A stretch of 64,000 nt of DNA from Vibrio metschnikovii CIP 69.14 (lineage in GTDB: Bacteria > Pseudomonadota > Gammaproteobacteria > Enterobacterales > Vibrionaceae): positions 310,001-374,000 of the forward strand of contig NZ_ACZO01000007.1 in assembly GCF_000176155.1 (NCBI RefSeq). Reading direction: 5' to 3'. Positions 63,108 through 64,000 of the stretch are shown here, one piece after another. Numbering within the stretch: the stretch's first letter is position 1; every line of letters starts with the position of its first letter. Below the pieces are notes generated by a model. It searched no databases, was not told the origin of the DNA, and saw only the letters and a list, made by a program, of their open reading frames with translations. The position numbers and the translations under genes are program-made.

Positions 63108-63749
63108 CTACGCGGCAGAGAGATGCTCAAACGCTTGATGTAAACTGGCGATCATCACTCGGCTTGATTCAATCCCAGGATCCAAATACCCACAGCTTTG
63201 CTCGCCTAAGTAGGCCGCTCTACCGCGCTTAGCTGGCAGGGCAATCGAATCACGGGCCGCTTGTTGGCAAGCATCCTCCAATTCAATTAAGCTTTGCGCC
63301 ATCGTCTGTTGATTAACCACACAGCGCTGTAAGGTTTGTGTCGCGACATACCAAATGTCATATAAGGTTTTATCTTGGTACTGTACATAGCCGCGCGTTT
63401 TTACCCCTTGCTGGCCGTTCAATAACGCTCGATAGAGATCATCAACACTGAGCGCCGTTTTACCTTCAACGCTGTGCGCCGCGCGCTGAAATAAGGTGTA
63501 GTACAAAGGCCCGCTGGCACCTCCAACGCCGGAAAGAAACACAAACCCTAAATTTTGTAATAAATGAGCAATACTCATGTCTGCTAAACTCGGCAGCTTA
63601 CTGACCAGTAACGTACAGCCACGTTGAATATTCACACCATGATCGGCATCGCCAATTTCGGCATCCAACTGATTAAGGTATTCACTGTGTTGGAGTAAAT
63701 TTTGGCTGAGCAACTGTAACCAGTGATAGACCATCGCTTGGCTGAGCAT
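63108..63749 (-). CDS. dhaL: Dihydroxyacetone kinase subunit DhaL
   Basis: 213 residues, the ADP/ATP-binding DhaL subunit with the Mg-coordinating aspartates in LDAEIGDADHGVN and the nucleotide loop SGVGGASGPLYY. Three bp after the dhaK stop, so they are one operon. Whether the partner phosphate donor is ATP directly or a DhaM phosphotransferase cannot be told from this window. Confidence 0.92.
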   Translation of the reverse strand: MLSQAMVYHWLQLLSQNLLQHSEYLNQLDAEIGDADHGVNIQRGCTLLVSKLPSLADMSIAHLLQNLGFVFLSGVGGASGPLYYTLFQRAAHSVEGKTALSVDDLYRALLNGQQGVKTRGYVQYQDKTLYDIWYVATQTLQRCVVNQQTMAQSLIELEDACQQAARDSIALPAKRGRAAYLGEQSCGYLDPGIESSRVMIASLHQAFEHLSAA

Positions 63750-63752
63750 GGT

Positions 63753-64000
63753 TTATTTCCCCCATTGCCAATAGGCAGTGTCCACTGGAGCTTGCCAGCA
63801 AGATAAAGCCCGATCATCAAGGGCGAATAAAGTCACAGAAAAAGCATTAGGGTGCGCGCCACGGCATACCGCTTGCGCAATCGAGTCAACGATAGTCATC
63901 TCACACTGGGCTAATTGCTGACTGACCAATCGACAAAGGTGGCCCAACTGCTGCTGATTTTGCCCACTCAAGCCATTAAGTAATAATAAATACCGCGGAT
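63753..64000 (-). CDS. dhaK: Dihydroxyacetone kinase subunit DhaK, C-terminal part (gene continues beyond the window)
   Basis: The last 81 codons of DhaK, open to the right edge. LLLNGLSGQ corresponds to the conserved LVNGLG loop, and the end VTLFALDDRALSCWQAPVDT matches the DhaK C-terminus. The N-terminal substrate site is outside the window. Confidence 0.85.
   Translation of the reverse strand, partial: PRYLLLLNGLSGQNQQQLGHLCRLVSQQLAQCEMTIVDSIAQAVCRGAHPNAFSVTLFALDDRALSCWQAPVDTAYWQWGK

Overview
The window looks like part of a Vibrio genome, most likely the second chromosome. The evidence is the gene set itself: heme genes hutZ, hutX and hutBCD, a LuxT-type TetR regulator, pyrC, malEFG with a divergent malK, and speG, in an order that I remember (not checked) as the Vibrio cholerae chromosome II order. 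A LuxI/LuxR pair, five ERIC-type repeats and a large pectin-use island are added to that backbone. Most genes have ordinary Shine-Dalgarno starts. I cannot name the species.

Layout. 1-4.6 kb: heme uptake (hutZ, hutX leftward; hutB, hutC, hutD rightward, with a Fur-like box between) and luxT; hutC is split by one extra G in a G5 run. 4.9-14 kb: small conserved genes, a secreted protein with 20-residue leucine-rich-like repeats, a cupin-only AraC-like protein, an acyltransferase, a MOSC/flavin reductase/2Fe-2S fusion, pyrC with a PurR box, an M14 peptidase, and an AraC regulator facing an EamA transporter. 14-16.9 kb: glpR, then convergent luxR and luxI with a clear lux box in front of luxI. 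16.9-19 kb: thioesterase and three small proteins. 19-24.8 kb: maltose transport malGFE and malK around a region rich in MalT-box-like motifs. 24.8-30.5 kb: an EamA transporter facing a MocR regulator, speG, an exonuclease and a cNMP/CBS/DUF294 protein.

30.6-60.2 kb is a nearly complete pectin and oligogalacturonate route. Outside the cytoplasm: a pectin methylesterase/rhamnogalacturonan acetylesterase fusion, a PL9 lyase lipoprotein and the KdgM porin. Inner membrane: TogMNAB (togN has an in-frame TAG) and a sodium/solute symporter. Cytoplasm: PelW (PL2), Ogl (PL22), KdgF, an RpiB-like isomerase in place of KduI, KduD, KdgK and Eda, giving pyruvate and glyceraldehyde-3-phosphate. KdgR is encoded at the left end, and candidate KdgR operators lie before kduD, kdgK, kdgM, togM and the symporter. 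A chemoreceptor and a MATE transporter sit inside the island. A cytochrome bd oxidase (cydABX) with its own MocR-type regulator is embedded between the kduD and kdgK blocks.

60.2-64 kb: a 2OG-Fe(II) oxygenase behind a Fur-like box, a one-chain dihydroxyacetone kinase, and a separate DhaL/DhaK pair; dhaK runs off the right end. I found no tRNA, rRNA, CRISPR array, phage gene or insertion sequence. The points most worth checking are the broken hutC and togN, the lux box with a possible small RNA beside it, the sequence shared by the cydA and MocR promoters, and the KdgR-like regulon.
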